In this document: piece after piece, positions 34,525-46,190 of the stretch
Position numbering within the stretch: position 1 is the stretch's first letter
How the letters are laid out: the number at the start of each line of letters is the position of its first letter
NCBI GenBank assembly: GCA_003439945.1
Contig: QVRM01005440.1
Coordinates: 62,001-126,000 of the forward strand
DNA: 64,000 bases
Direction: 5' to 3'
Origin: Dermanyssus gallinae
Taxonomy: Eukaryota; Arthropoda; Arachnida; Mesostigmata; Dermanyssidae
Program-made: the position numbers and the translations under genes
Notes under the pieces: generated by a model
What the model was told of the DNA's origin: nothing
The model's database searches: none
Seen by the model: the letters and a program-made list of their open reading frames with translations, nothing else

Positions 34525-35588
34525 GTCAATCAGCATGTGCTTATTGCTGATTAAATTTCATAGGCGGCCAGTCATGTATGTGCGTGTGGCAGGTACCGGC
34601 GCTAGATCGATCGAGCGCGTCACGTCCTAGCCCGACGCGGCGACAGCTTGGCGACGCCCGAATTGACCGTGACGCACTGCAACGGCAACCGACCTGCAGT
34701 TTGCTACTGGTGCGCAGCGGCAACGACCGTGTTTCTGCTTCCGTTGCCACGAGACGGCTAACAGTGATGATAACATGAAGAATACTAATGACTAGAGCAA
34801 CGACATATTACTAATGAATGAATGACAGCGCAGTATAATAATAATAAGTAAACAACAACAAACCCCACAACTGCGATCGGTTGCGCTGGCGCTCAACTAC
34901 AGCAGCAGCAGCAGCAGCAGCGGCAACCGTGACAATAAAAATAACAACGATTAGACGTAGGTCTGCAGAACTCGAGTCCATACCACGATGACAAATGATG
35001 ATGATGATATCTAATGCTGACAATCATCAGAATGCTAACTTGCATGCTGCTGACACTACCGGCCCAACGAGCGCGAGTGATTGAGAGAGCCATTCGGCAT
35101 AAAGCCAACGAGATTGTATCCATCCATTCAATCGACGCACTTGAGCAGGCTAAATAATGAAACGCATGTATTTTATGTATGGCCCAAAATAACGTCTGAC
35201 GTCATTCAGTATGAGGAGATGGATTTTGATGAAGTCATAAAGAGATCGGTTAGAGGATGGCCGAGAAACAATTTTAATTAAAAGACGCGCAAGGGAGTGT
35301 TCTTGTCCACAAGCCTCACTATTCGACCACGACGTGCTATGATGATGCAAGCAAGCTCGGGATGAGCGTGATGGCACAATTTGCTGCTGAAACAGCCGCA
35401 TCCACCACTGAACTGTTTGTTCCCGGTGTCTGGCCGGTGGCCAATTATGGTAGTAGACTCACTTACGTAGCTATCGCTATTTTCATAGCTAAAATCACTC
35501 TTAATGATGCTGATCTGGTTTGACCGTATAATCATCGTCGTGACTCTACCGTGACTTTATGATTTTAGTTTTATTTTGTAAAAACATT
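34522..35588. other. Intergenic, nothing certain
   Basis: A CAG run at 34900-34922 and GATGATGAT at 34992-35008. Overlapping minus frames at 35150-35535 are of ordinary composition but show no family or splice support. Confidence 0.35.
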
Positions 35589-35628
35589 TTTTTTTCTGTC
35601 CAACTATATCAAGTTGGACGGAAAAAAA
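35589..35628. repeat. Short perfect-type hairpin
   Basis: TTTTTTTCTGTCCAACT pairs with AGTTGGACGGAAAAAAA across a 6-base loop. The single non-canonical position is a G-U wobble on the plus strand. It may be a small foldback or a terminator-like structure of an RNA polymerase III unit. Confidence 0.45.
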
Positions 35629-35883
35629 CAATTAATTTTTACACGTGTCTTGCTCGCCACGCCTCTGAAAAGCCTGCTATATTTCCAAAATAAACATCTA
35701 GGTAAACGCAAAATACTGTGGAGTTTTCGCGAGGTTTGTGGCTCATTGTTTTTTTTTATATAAGCTCAGTGAAAAAGACAGCAAACATTCCAGTTAGCAA
35801 TCTTGTATGAGTTCAAAAAATGCCTTCTTACTGCGGAAACTGTCCAAGCTAAATCGTTTGCCAAGTTCCGCGTTGTAAACTTG

Positions 35884-36181
35884 AACTTTTTGAATAAACC
35901 TTATTCAGACTTGGTACTTTCGAGGAAGACCGCTTGCGCGAGCTAGTGCAACAGAACCTCCAAGTGACTAAGCGTGAATTAGCCGCGGATTTTAGAGTGT
36001 ATCAGACAACGATCATTACTCGCTTTTTGCGCGCACCGTTTCGAACTATACTTAAACCAATGGCTACCTTATGATCTAAGCGCAACAAAATATTGAGTCC
36101 AGCAAAACGCTCTTTTATGCTTATTAGATACAACGAACACCCGCTCTTAGATCACAATGATACATGTGACAAAAATACCCA
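35884..36181 (+). pseudogene. Decayed mariner-family transposase remnant cut by the satellite
   Basis: Plus-strand frames read ERLRELVQQNLQVTKRELA (helix-turn-helix), NQWLPYDLS (the KWVPHEL segment) and a stretch like R.N.CI.LL.R, then NDTCDK, corresponding to the TCDEKW block with the first catalytic Asp. The frame then runs straight into the satellite at about 36182. It is the same family as 16868-17440. The abrupt junction suggests that satellite DNA replaced or invaded the 3' half. Confidence 0.55.
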
Positions 36182-36242
36182 CTGGTTCTAAGGAGAATGA
36201 GGAAAACTTTGGTTCTAGGGACCGGCTAGTTCTTAGAAAAAT
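36182..36242 (+). repeat. Satellite array, leftmost segment
   Basis: One to two units (GGTTCTAAGGAGAATGAGG...), separated from the main array by the LINE insertion 36243-36951. Confidence 0.85.
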
Positions 36243-36951
36243 TATAGGTTTCTTTACCGAACAGATATTTATTATTTAATTTAATGGTTACAGAGAAATG
36301 TGAATAACCAACTACACTTGGGCTTGTAAGGAGTGCTACCAGACGAGCTTATCCTTGAGGCAGCCCCTCATTGTGCCCAAAATTGCTGCCGCATTGCCTC
36401 GCTGAACCGCCAGAGATTGTCGCTGAAGTAGAGAGTCAAAAGCTATTTTGTACTCTGTCGCCTGCTCGGTTCGTTTGCCAATCTTCTGTGGGCGCTACTA
36501 TGCCTCAGGGCCAGGCCCCCGAGTATCTTAAACACCAGCAGCGTTGGTCTTTAGACGTTCGGCCTTGCGTGCCGCGAAGCCAGCGGCAGATGCGCCGGCC
36601 TCCAAGTTCGAGGGGGCGAGCGTGTCCGTGATCGTCGCATCCCAAATAAGCGCCTTTCCCCTATCAAAGGGGATAAGGGTAAGACCGTCTGGTCTCCTTT
36701 CGTTGCTTCTTAAAAGGCCGGTTGGCCCTCAAATGCATGGCAATCGAGCTAACCTCAAGGCCCGGGCAGTTATCTCATTAACCTCGCTGTGACTGCTTTG
36801 GCGTACTTTCCTTCTGCTGCAGAAGAGCCCGTGGGTCCCCCAGATGTCCACCTGTGCTCCGCACGAACACCGGTGCTCCTCAGTTAACCTTGTTCTCAGC
36901 CTCAAACCGATGCACAGACGAAAGTTTTCGTAATCAATTAAAGTGAATAAA
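36243..36951 (-). mobile_element. 5'-truncated nuclease-type LINE, copy B, inserted in satellite
   Basis: A 709-bp insertion flanked by the 12-bp duplication TCTTAGAAAAAT (36231-36242 and 36952-36963), which belongs to the satellite. On the minus strand it begins at a position equivalent to the GTLLDDE segment and reads CIGLRLRTRL, CSCG...THGLFC (zinc-binding), then RRPDGLTLIPF..G..LIWDATITDTLA, the PD...D core of the nuclease. It continues through AGASAAGFAARKAERLKTN to a C-terminal QSLAVQRGNAAAILGTM. At least three stops interrupt it. The 3' end is AT-rich with AATAATAAAT. Confidence 0.85.
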
Positions 36952-39760
36952 TCTTAGAAAAATGAAGAAAACGCTGGTTCTAAGAACCGGCTCGTTGTAG
37001 CGAAAATGAGGAAAATGCTGATTGTAAGCAGAATGGAAAAACGCTGGTTTTAAGGACCGGGTGGTCTTAAGCAGAATAGGGAAAATGCTGGCTTTAAAGG
37101 CCGGCGGGTTCTAAGGGGAATGATGAGGAAAACGCTGGTTGCAAGGTCCAGCTGTCTCTAAGGAAAATGAGAAAAACGATATTTCTAAGGAGAATGAAGA
37201 AAACGATAGTTCTACGGACCGGCTGGTTCTAGGGGGTGTGGGAAGAAAAATGCTGATTCTAAGGAGAATGAGGAGCACACTGGTTCTAAGAACTGATTGG
37301 TTCTAAGGAGAATGAGATAAATGCTGGTTTTAAAATCACGGATTGGTTCTAAGTAAAATACGGAAAACGCTCGTTCTTAGAACCAGTCGGTTCCAAGAAG
37401 AATGAGGAAAACGCTGGTTTTAAGAAGCGGGTGGCTCTAAGGAAATAGAAAAAAAACGCTGGTTCTAAGGACTTGCTGGCTCTAAATTGAATGACGAAAA
37501 CGCTGGTTCTAAGGACCGGCTAGTTCTAAGGAGAATAAGGAAAACGCTGGTTCTAAGGAAAATGAGAAAAGTGCAGGCTCTAGGGAGACTGAGGAAAACG
37601 CTGCTTTAATTAACCGCCTGAGTCTAATAAGAACGAACAACCCTTATTTTAAGGAGAACAAGGAAAACGCTGGTTCTAAGAACCGGCTGGTTTTAAGAAC
37701 CAGCTGGTTCCAAGGAGAATGAGGAAAGCGCTGATTCTAAGCAGAATGAGAAAAATGCTATTTCTTAGAACCGAATGGTTCTAAGCAGAATAAGGAAAAT
37801 GCTGGTTTTAAGGGCCGATTGGTTTTAAGGAGAATGAGGAAATCGCTGGTTCTAAGGATTGGTTAGTTCTAAGGGCAAAGAAAAAACGCTAGTTCTAAAG
37901 AGAATGAAGAAAACGCTGGTTTTAAGAACCGGCTGGTTTTAAAAACCGGCTGGTTTTAAAAACCGGCTCGTTCTAAGAACCCTCTAGTTTTCAGGAGAAT
38001 GAAAAAACGCTGGATCTAAGAACCGGCTGGTTCTAAGGACAATGAAGAAAATGCTGGTTCTATAAACCGGCTGCTTTTAAGAAGAATTAGGAAACCGCTG
38101 GTTTAAAAACCGTCTGGTCAGGAGAATGAGAGAAGCGCTGATTGGTTAGATTAGAAGGGATTGGTCCTAAGTAATGAAGAATATGCTGATTCTAAAGAGA
38201 TTGGGGAAAAGCTAGCTTTAAAGAGAGTGAGGTAAACGCTGGTTCGATGGACCGGCTAGCTCTAAGGAAGATTAGGAAAACGCTCGTTCTAACAACCGGC
38301 TGGTTTTTAGGGATATTGAGAAAAACGCTGGAGATACGCATTGGCTGGTTCTAAGGAGAACGAGGAAAACGCTCGTTCTAAATATCGTCTTCTTCTAAGG
38401 AGAATAAGAAACGCGCTGGTTTTGAGAGTCGGCTGGTTCTAAGAGCCGGCTGGTTCTAAAGAGAATGAGGAAGCACGCTGGTTTTAAGAACCTGTTGATT
38501 ATAAGAACAATAGGACAAACGCAGGTTCTAAGGAGAATGAGAAAACGCTGGTTTTAAGAACCGGTTGGGTCTAAAAATAATTAAAAAAACGCTGGTTCTA
38601 AAAACCGGCTTATGCTATGGAGAATAAGAATAATGAGAAAAACGAGAACGTCTAAATGAGAATAAGGAGAACGCTGGTTCTAAGGCGAAAAAGGGAAACG
38701 CTAGTTCTAAGAACCGGCTAGCTCTAAGGAGAATGAGGAAAACGCTGGTTGTAGGAACAGGCTGGCTATAAGGAAAATGAGGAAAGCTCGGGCTATAAGA
38801 ACAGGCTGGTTCTAAGGAGAGTGACGAAACGTTGGTTCTAAGAACTGGCTGGTTCTAAGAAGAATGAAGAAAACGCTGGTTCTAAAACCGGCTCGTTCTA
38901 AGGAGAGTGAGAAAGACGCTGGTTCTAAGGATCGGCTGGTTCTAGGGAAAATGAGGAAAACGCTTGCTCTAAAAACCCGCTGGTTCTAAAGAGAATGAGG
39001 AAAGCGCTAGTTCTTGGAACCGGCTGGTTCTAAGAACCAGATGATTCTTAAAAGATGACGAAATAGTTCGTCCTGAAAACCGGCTGATTCTAAGAACCGG
39101 CTGGTTCTAAGGAGAATTAAAAGAACGCTGTCTCTAAAAACCGGCTGGTTCTAAGGAGAATGAGGAAAAACGCTGGTTTTAAGAACCGGTTGGCTCTAAG
39201 GGGATTTAGGAAAACGCTGGTTCTGAAAACCGGCTGGTTCAGAGAACCGACTGGTCTTAAGAAGGATATGGAAAACGCCGGTTCTAAGAACCGGCTAGTT
39301 CTAAAAAAAAATGAAGAAAATGCTCGTTCTCAGAACCGGCTGATCCTGAGAAAAATGAAGAAAAAGCTGGTTCTAAGAACCGGCTGGCTCTAAGGGGAAT
39401 AAAGAAAACGCTAGTTCTAAGAACCGGCTAGTTCGAAGGAGAATGAGGAAAACGCTTGTTCAAAAAATCGGTTAGTTCTAAGGAGAATAAGGAAAACGCT
39501 AGTTCTAAAGAGAATAAGGAAAACGCTGATTGTAAGAACCGGCTGACTCCAAGAAGAATGAAGAAAACGCTGGTTCTAAAAACCGGCTGGTTCTAAGAAG
39601 AGTGAGAAAAACGCTGGTTCTAAAAGCCGGCTGGAGAGAATGAAGAAAGCGCAGGTTTTAGAAACCAGTTGGTTTTAAAGAGAATAAGAAAAAACGTTGT
39701 TTCTAAATATCGGCTGGTTTTTAAGAGTATAACAATAACGCTCGTTATAAGAATAAAAGA
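36952..39760 (+). repeat. Satellite array, about 44-bp units, left block
   Basis: Tandem units built of block A (GGTTCTAAGAACCGGCT, 17 bp) and block B (27 bp, GGTTCTAAGGAGAATGAGG then AAAACGCT). Both begin with GGTTCTAAG. Block A contains the near-palindrome GGTTCTAAGAACC. Blocks are often duplicated or lost singly, so the A/B order is irregular. Divergence between units is high at the left and lower near 38700-39700. Frames through it are chance products. Confidence 0.96.
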
Positions 39761-42127
39761 CCTCCTTCAAGCCTACGTCCCCGGCAGCGGACAGTTGACA
39801 CCGTGCAGCTAGCCATTGCCAAGCTATCGGAAGGCGACGTTTCTTCGGCGACCAGGGTCTTAATCTCAGAAGACACGCTGGCACAGAAGCCCAGCGAGAC
39901 GGCTTTGCTGTGGGATAAACACCCTCCCGCCCCTTCACCTCTGTCCTGGCCTAGCCCTCCTCACGTGCCCTTGCCATCAACCACATCAGCGGACAATGTT
40001 CGGTCTGCCATAAAAACGTTTTCGCGAAGCTCAGCCGCGGGCCTAGATTTCATCAGACTACGGCTCTTACAAGATCTGCTATTTCCCGCTCTAGGAGCTG
40101 CCGCCAACCGACTTGCGGCTGCCCTGGCCAAGGTTGTTGATCTTCTTTGCTGGGGTTTGCGACTCTCTGAATGGCGACCGCTCATCTTTGGTGCAAGACT
40201 TTTCGCCATTAAGAAGAAAGATGGCAGCGTAAGGCCCATCGCATGTTCATCTGCAATCCGGAGGCTGGCGGCAAAGATTGGCATCTTAGAGAACAAGGCA
40301 GACATCTCACATGCTCTTGGTGTCCATCAGCTTAGGTTTGCGACACCGGGAGGGTGCGAAACCGCAGTGCACTCGACTCGGTCCTTCCTGGAGTCACGCT
40401 CTGATGTCCCGAGTATGTTCCACCAGGTGGAACTAGCTTATAAAGTGCCTTCCTGCCTTCTCCTGCCGCATGATGTCATAATGTCGCAAACTGGGGTGCA
40501 GCAGGGCGACCCATTGGGTTCCCCCCTGTTCTGCCTGGCTGTCAAGGAGTTGGTCGACTCTCTTGAATGCCCTCTAAATGTATGGTACTTGGACGACGGT
40601 GTTCTGGGTGGCGCTCCCGATGCGGTAATGAGGGACATCCACCGAGTCATTGAGTTTGCTGAGCGGAGTGGCCTGGCCCTAAACCCTGCAAAATGTGAGG
40701 TCCATGCTGTAGGAGGTGCTGCTGACTCCGAAGTGCTAGAGGCTCTCCCAGGGTGCAAGACCGTCGGCACGAATTTATAGTTGCTAGGCGTCCCCCTATT
40801 CTCGCAAGGAGTTCCGAATGTCCTCGAGAGGTGGCTGGTCAAGCTAGAAAATGCAATGTCACGCATTCATTTGGTAGATTCTCACCGAGGCCTTTTTCTT
40901 CTGAGATCATCATTTTCGGCCCTTCGTTTCAACCACTTGTTTCGAGGGGCAGACTGTTCGCGAGCTTCAGGAATTCCTTAAACGAACGCGTGTCTACATT
41001 AGAGGCGTTGCTAAACCTCAGCCTATCAGCTCGTGCGCGCCAACAAGCTCTACTCCCCGTTCTTTGGGGTGGCCTAGGGTTACCTGATGCGACTGTCTTA
41101 TCGGAGACAGCTCTGGCAGCTTCCCTCCATAGGTCTATCCAACAGGCAAGAACCCTCCTGGATTCTGTTGCTCTCACGGACTTAGAAGCCCGATTGGAGA
41201 CAAGCCACCGCAAGGCAGTTGTTCTGTGCGGCCACGAGCCCGCCGAAGCTGGACACCAGAGAGAATGAGCAGCAATTCTTTATGAGCAAAGAGTCGGAAA
41301 CCTCATTGCGGAATGCGCCGCGGACGCCGATACGGCCAGGCTGCGCGCCGTCTCCTCCAAGGGGGCGGGCGCATGGCTCCACGCCATACCCTGTGCTCAG
41401 ATCGGGACCCTGTTGGATGACGAGTCGGTAAGGATCGCGGTCGGACTTCGTTTAGGAACAGACTTTGTGTACACCCATGCCTGCGTCTGCGGAGACGTCG
41501 TCCAGCCAGATGGACGCCACGGGCTGTACTGTATTGTCAGCGCAGGTAGGCGAGCAAGACACCAAGCCTTGAACGAAACCTTTAGCAGAGCTCTACGATC
41601 CAGTGGTCTACCATGCGTCCTGGAGCCCGTCTACACAGAGAAGGCGGGAAGAGACCTGACGGTCTGACGTTAGCTCCGTTCGAGCGCGGATGCATGCTGG
41701 TTTGGGACGCGACAGTTACTGACTCATTAGCCCCTTCAATGGTCAGTGCTGGCGCGGCTCAGGCTGGTCATGCATCGGCTCTCGCCGAGGCAGGCAAGGT
41801 TAGAAAGTACCAGAACATCGGTTACCCGTACGAGTTTCACCCACTTGCCTTCAAGACCCTTGGCGGGCCGGGTTCGTCTACTCGCAGTTTGCTACAGAAG
41901 GTCGGGAAGCAGCTAATTCTAGCCAGCGGAGATAAGCGAGCAAGTGATTTCCTCAGACAGCGTCTGTCGCTGGATGTGCAACGGGGCAATGCCTCGGTTC
42001 GAGGAACCCTCCAGAAATGGCTGGTCCTTACACTGGACCCGCCGTAATGGTGCACACGTTCGCAGGGACCCAAATGTCATGGTCCGACCGTGAATGATTT
42101 GAAATTGAATAAATAATAATACATAAA
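39761..42127 (+). mobile_element. Nuclease-type LINE, longest copy (C), inserted in satellite
   Basis: A 2367-bp insertion flanked by the 12-bp duplication AAGAATAAAAGA (39749-39760 and 42128-42139), derived from the satellite's AAGGAGAAT-type block. It carries RT followed by a zinc-binding and PD-(D/E)XK-like nuclease region, the layout of LINEs that use a restriction-like endonuclease (R2/R4/CRE-type). There is no N-terminal APE endonuclease in the retained part. It is 5'-truncated: no start codon or N-terminal zinc fingers. The 3' UTR is short and AT-rich (AATAAATAATAAT near 42108-42120). Clade placement within this group is uncertain. Confidence 0.9.
39770..42047 (+). pseudogene. RT plus nuclease polyprotein of LINE copy C, broken
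   Basis: Frame 39803-40780 is RT: an upstream region ends DGSVRPIACSSAIRRLAAK, then GGCETAVHSTRSFL, motif B GVQQGDPLGSPLF (residues 231-243 of that frame) and motif C WYLDDGVLGG (261-270), then GLALNPAKCEV. The motif A segment with the first catalytic Asp, expected between RSDV (199-202) and PSMFHQVELAY, is absent, an in-frame deletion. TAG at 40778-40780 follows, the frame shifts near 40965, TGA lies at 41266-41268 and the frame shifts again near 41645. Then come KGAGAWLHAIP, CVCG...RHGLYC...RARH (zinc-binding), KRPDGLTLAPF...LVWDATVTD (nuclease core) and a tail ending at TAA 42045-42047. It cannot retrotranspose by itself. Confidence 0.88.
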
Positions 42128-44760
42128 AAGAATAAAAGATAAAAATAAAGAAAATGCTCGTTCTCAGAACTGGCTGGTTGTCAGAAGAATAAAAAAAACG
42201 CTGGTTCTAAGAACCGGCTGGCTCTAAGGAGAATAAAGAAAACGCTGGTTCTAAGAACCGGCTAGCTCTAAGGAGCATAAGCAAAACGCTGGTTTTAAGA
42301 ACCGGCTGGCTCTAAAGAGAATGAGGAAAACGCTAGTTCTAAAAACAGACTGGTTCTAAGAAGAATTAAAAAAACGCCGGTTCTAAAAACCGATTGGTTC
42401 TAAAAACTAGCTGGTTCTAGGGAGAATGAGGAAAACGCTGGTTCTAGAAACCGACTGGTTCTAAGAAGAATGAGGAAAACGCTGATTCTAAGAATCGGCT
42501 GGTTCTTAAGCGAATGACAAAAACGCTCGTTCTGAAACCCGGCTGGTTTTAACGAGAATGAGGAAAACGCTGGTTCTAAAAGCCGGCTGGTTCTAAGGAG
42601 AATGAGAATAGCGCTGGTTTTAAGAACCGGCTGGTTTTAAAAACCGGCCGGTTCTAAGGAGAGTAATAAAAACGATGGTTTAAAGAGCCGGCTTGTTTCA
42701 AGGTGAATAACAAAAACGCTGGTTCTAAACAACGGCTGTTTTTTAAGAGAATAACGAAAACGCTCGTTCTAAGAACTGGCTGGTTTTAGGAAAAATGAGG
42801 AAAACGCTGCTTTTAAGAGCTGGCTGGCTCTAAGAAAGGTGAGGAAAACGCTCGTTCTAAGAAACGGCTGGCTCTAAAAAAAAGTTAAGAAAATGCTGGT
42901 TCTAAGAACCGGTTGGTTCTGAGAAGAATGAGGAAAACGCTGGTTTTTAGAACCGGCTGGTTTTAAGAACCGGTATGTTTTTAAGCAAATGACGAAAACG
43001 CTCGTTCTGAACCGGCTGGTTTTATGAAGAATGAGAAAAAACGCTGGTTCTAAGAGTCGGCTTGTTCCAAAAACCGGCTGGTTCCAAGGAGAATAAGAAA
43101 AACGCTGGTCCTAAAAACCGGCTGTTTTAGGAAGAGTGAAGAAACGCTCGTTATAAGATCCGGCTAGTTGTAAGAAAGATTAAAAAAATGCTCGTTCTGA
43201 AAACCGGTTGGTTCTAAGAAAAATTAAGAAACTTCTGGTTCTAAGAGCCGGTTGGTTCTAAAAAGTATGAGGAAAACGCTGGTTCTAAGAACCGGCTGGT
43301 TTGGAAACCGGCTGGTTTTAGGAACCGGCTGGTTTTTAAGTAAGTTACGAAAACACTCGTTCAGAGAACTGGTTGGTTTTTAGAACCGACTGGTTTTAAG
43401 GCGAAAAAATCTGGTTCTAAGAGCCGGCTAGTTCTAAGGAGAATGAGGAGAGCGCTGGCTCTAAGAACCGGCTGGTTCAAAGGAGAATGAGAGAGCACTG
43501 GTTCTAAAAACCGGCTGGTTCTAAGGAGAATGAAAAAACGCTCGTTCTAAGAACCGGTGGGTTCTTAAGAGAATGACGAAAACATTCGTTCTAAGAACCG
43601 GCTGGTTTTACGAAGAATGAAAAACGCTGGTTCTAAGAACTGGCGGGTTCTTAAGAGAATGAAAACGTTCGTTTAAAGAACCGGATGCTTTTAAAAATCA
43701 GCTGGTTCTAAAATAAATGAGGAAAACGCCGGCTTTCAGAATCGGCTGGCTTTAATGGGAATGACAAAAACGCTCGTTCTAAGAACGGGCTGGGTATGAC
43801 GAGAATAAGGAAAACGCTGGTTTTAAGAACCGGCTAGTTGTTAAGAGAATGACGAACACGGAACAGGAGAATGAGACAAGTCCTGGTTTTAAGAGCCAGC
43901 TGGTAAGAAAAATGAAGAAAACGCTAGTTCCTAGAGCTGGCTGGTTCTAAGGAGAATGAGGAAAACGCTGGTTATTAGCACCTTAGCTTAAGAGAATGGC
44001 GAAAACGCTGGTTCTAAGAGCCGACTGGATTTTAGAACCGGCTGGTTCTAAGATTATGGTTTTAAGAAGAATGAGGAAAACGTTAGTTTTAAGGACAGAC
44101 TGATTCTAAAGAGAATGAGGAAGACGCTGGTTCTAAGGACCGGCTGGTTTTATAGAGAATTAAGAAAATATTGGTTCTGAAGACCGGTTGGTTCTAAGGA
44201 GAAAGAGAAAAACAATGGTTCTATAAACCGGTCGGTTCTAAGAAGCATGAGGAAAACGTTAGTTTGAAGGACGCTGGTTCTAAGAACCGGTTGGTTCTAA
44301 GCAGAATGAAAAAAAAACGTTGGTTCTAAGAAGAACGAGTAACGCTGGTTCTAAGGAGAATAAGGAAAACGATGGCTCTAAGAACCAGCTGGTTTTAAGG
44401 AGAGTGAGGAAAGTTCTGGTTCTAAGAATCTGCTGGTTCTAAAGAGAATAAGAAAATCGCTGGTTCTAAGAACCGGCAGGTTCTAAGGAGAATGAGGAAA
44501 ACGCTGGTTCAAAGGGCCGGCTGGTTCTAAGGAGAATGAGGAAAACGCTGGTTCTAAGAACCGGCTAATTCTAAGGCGAATGAGAAAAACATTGGTTCTA
44601 TAAGCCAGCTGGTTCTTATAATAATGAGGGAAACGCGGGTTGTAAGAACCGACTGGTTTAAAGAATAACGAAAAAATCGCTGATTCTAAGGAGAATAAGA
44701 AATACGTTGGTTCTAACAACTGGCCGGTTCTATGGAGAATGAGACCCCACTGATTCTGAG
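42128..44760 (+). repeat. Satellite array, about 44-bp units, right block
   Basis: Continues the array directly after copy C. Units here are the most regular of the array; for instance the spacing between AACGCTGGTT motifs around 42239-42283 is 44 bp. Runs of block A alone and block B alone occur (for example 43296-43335 and 44700-44760). Confidence 0.96.
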
Positions 44761-45440
44761 AAAAAGAAGTTAACAAGGTTCTCAGAGCTCTCCGATTCTA
44801 AGGATAATAAAGACAACGAGGTTCCATGACCCCGCCGTTTCCAAGGAGAGTGAAGGCAACGAAGTTCTAGGAAACCGCCTTTTTCTGAGGTGAGTGAAGA
44901 CAACACGAATCTAAGGACCCACCGTTTCTAAGGAAGGTAAAAAGTAGGATTCTAAGGTCCCGCAGTTTTTTAGAAGATTGAAGACAACGAGGTTCTAAGA
45001 GCCAGCTAATTCCAAGGAAAACGAAAACAACGAGGTTCTAAGGACGCGCCGTTTCTAAGAAGAGTAACGAAATTGAGGTTCTAAACATGAAAAATCGAGG
45101 CTTTAAGGACCCGCGGGTTCTCCGAAAAATAAGAAAATCGAGGTTTTAAGGACTCACTGGTTTTACGAAGAATGAGGTAAACGAGGTTCTAGGAAGCCGC
45201 CGTTTTTAAGGAGAGCAAAGAAAACGGGATTCTAAAAAGCCGCTGTTTCAACGGAGAGTAAACTTAACGAGATTCTAAATTTTCGCTCTTTCAACGTTTC
45301 TACGGAGCGTGGAGAAAACGAGGTTCTAAGGACACGACGTTTTTAAAAAGAGTGAAGACAATGAGGCTCTAAGAATCTGCCGTTTCTACGGAAAATAAAG
45401 AAAACGGGATTTTGAGAACATGCCGCTTCACAAGAGATTA
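44761..45440 (+). repeat. Diverged satellite variant at the right edge, about 43-bp units
   Basis: Units change to GGTTCTAAGGACCCGCCG followed by TTTCTAAGGAGAGTGAAGACAACGA. Block A is altered (GACCCGCCG for GAACCGGCT) and block B ends GACAACGA instead of GAAAACGCT. Decay increases towards 45440, typical of an array edge that no longer exchanges with the core. Confidence 0.85.
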
Positions 45441-46190
45441 AACACAACGTTCTCGATACTCGTCACTACTCTCACTACGAAAAGCTCTAACTTGTATCTT
45501 AGACGTGGTTTCTTCACGACGGTAACGCGCCTGACAAGGTGACACAGCTCATTCGCTTGACTTGGTGTCATCCGATTTTTCCTCATTCTGACAATTAAAC
45601 AATGATAGCAAAACTATTCGATTTACGCTAATTCGTGTTTGAAGCCGTCGACTTAGAACTAAAACAAGATATCAACGCGCGATTTTGGCGGTTTAATAGA
45701 CATTACGTCGAAATCTAAATAATATAATTTAAGAAAATATTAAGAGGGTATTGTTGTCAAGTCATCTTGATCTTTGCAAAACAAAGTTGTATTTTTGTGC
45801 GGGGGAGTAAAAAAGAAATAGGCTACGTGATGGGCTGTTGGTACGCATATATATATATATATATATACATGAAACGAGAGAGAGTGAGCAAAGAAAAGAC
45901 AGATCGCGCGGGCAAAGAAGACACATGACGTGTGTTCTTCAAGTGGGTATTTATTCTTTGCGCAGCGTCGATGGTTTAATCTGCAATAAATAATTTTGTA
46001 GACTTTATTAGGTACACACATAGACAAAGAGGCCATCCACAAGATGACGAAGATTTATGAAGCGTCACAGAAAATGCATGGATAGATCTGGCTGCTGGTA
46101 ACGTAGCACGCTTCATCACCATCACTAACAGCGCCGCTGGAGTTGTTTGCTGGTGCCGTCTCGCCTCTGTTCCTCGCTTCAACGCTGTCG
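45441..46190. other. Intergenic beside the array
   Basis: Contains a (TA)n at 45847-45868. Nothing else recognised. Confidence 0.4.
45847..45868. repeat. (TA)n microsatellite
   Basis: About 11 TA units. Confidence 0.85.

Noticed and set aside
36243..36951. Plus-strand frames in this interval as host exons
   Set aside because: The interval is a minus-strand LINE insertion with a 12-bp target duplication, so the plus frames are antisense shadows.
36952..44760. CRISPR-like appearance of short palindromic repeats
   Set aside because: There are no unique spacers, the repeats are degenerate and directly abutting, and the context is eukaryotic.
36952..44776. Lys/Asn/Arg-rich frames in the satellite (for example 39160-39393 plus, 44483-44776 minus)
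   Set aside because: They are chance openings of a 44-bp unit that is not a multiple of three.
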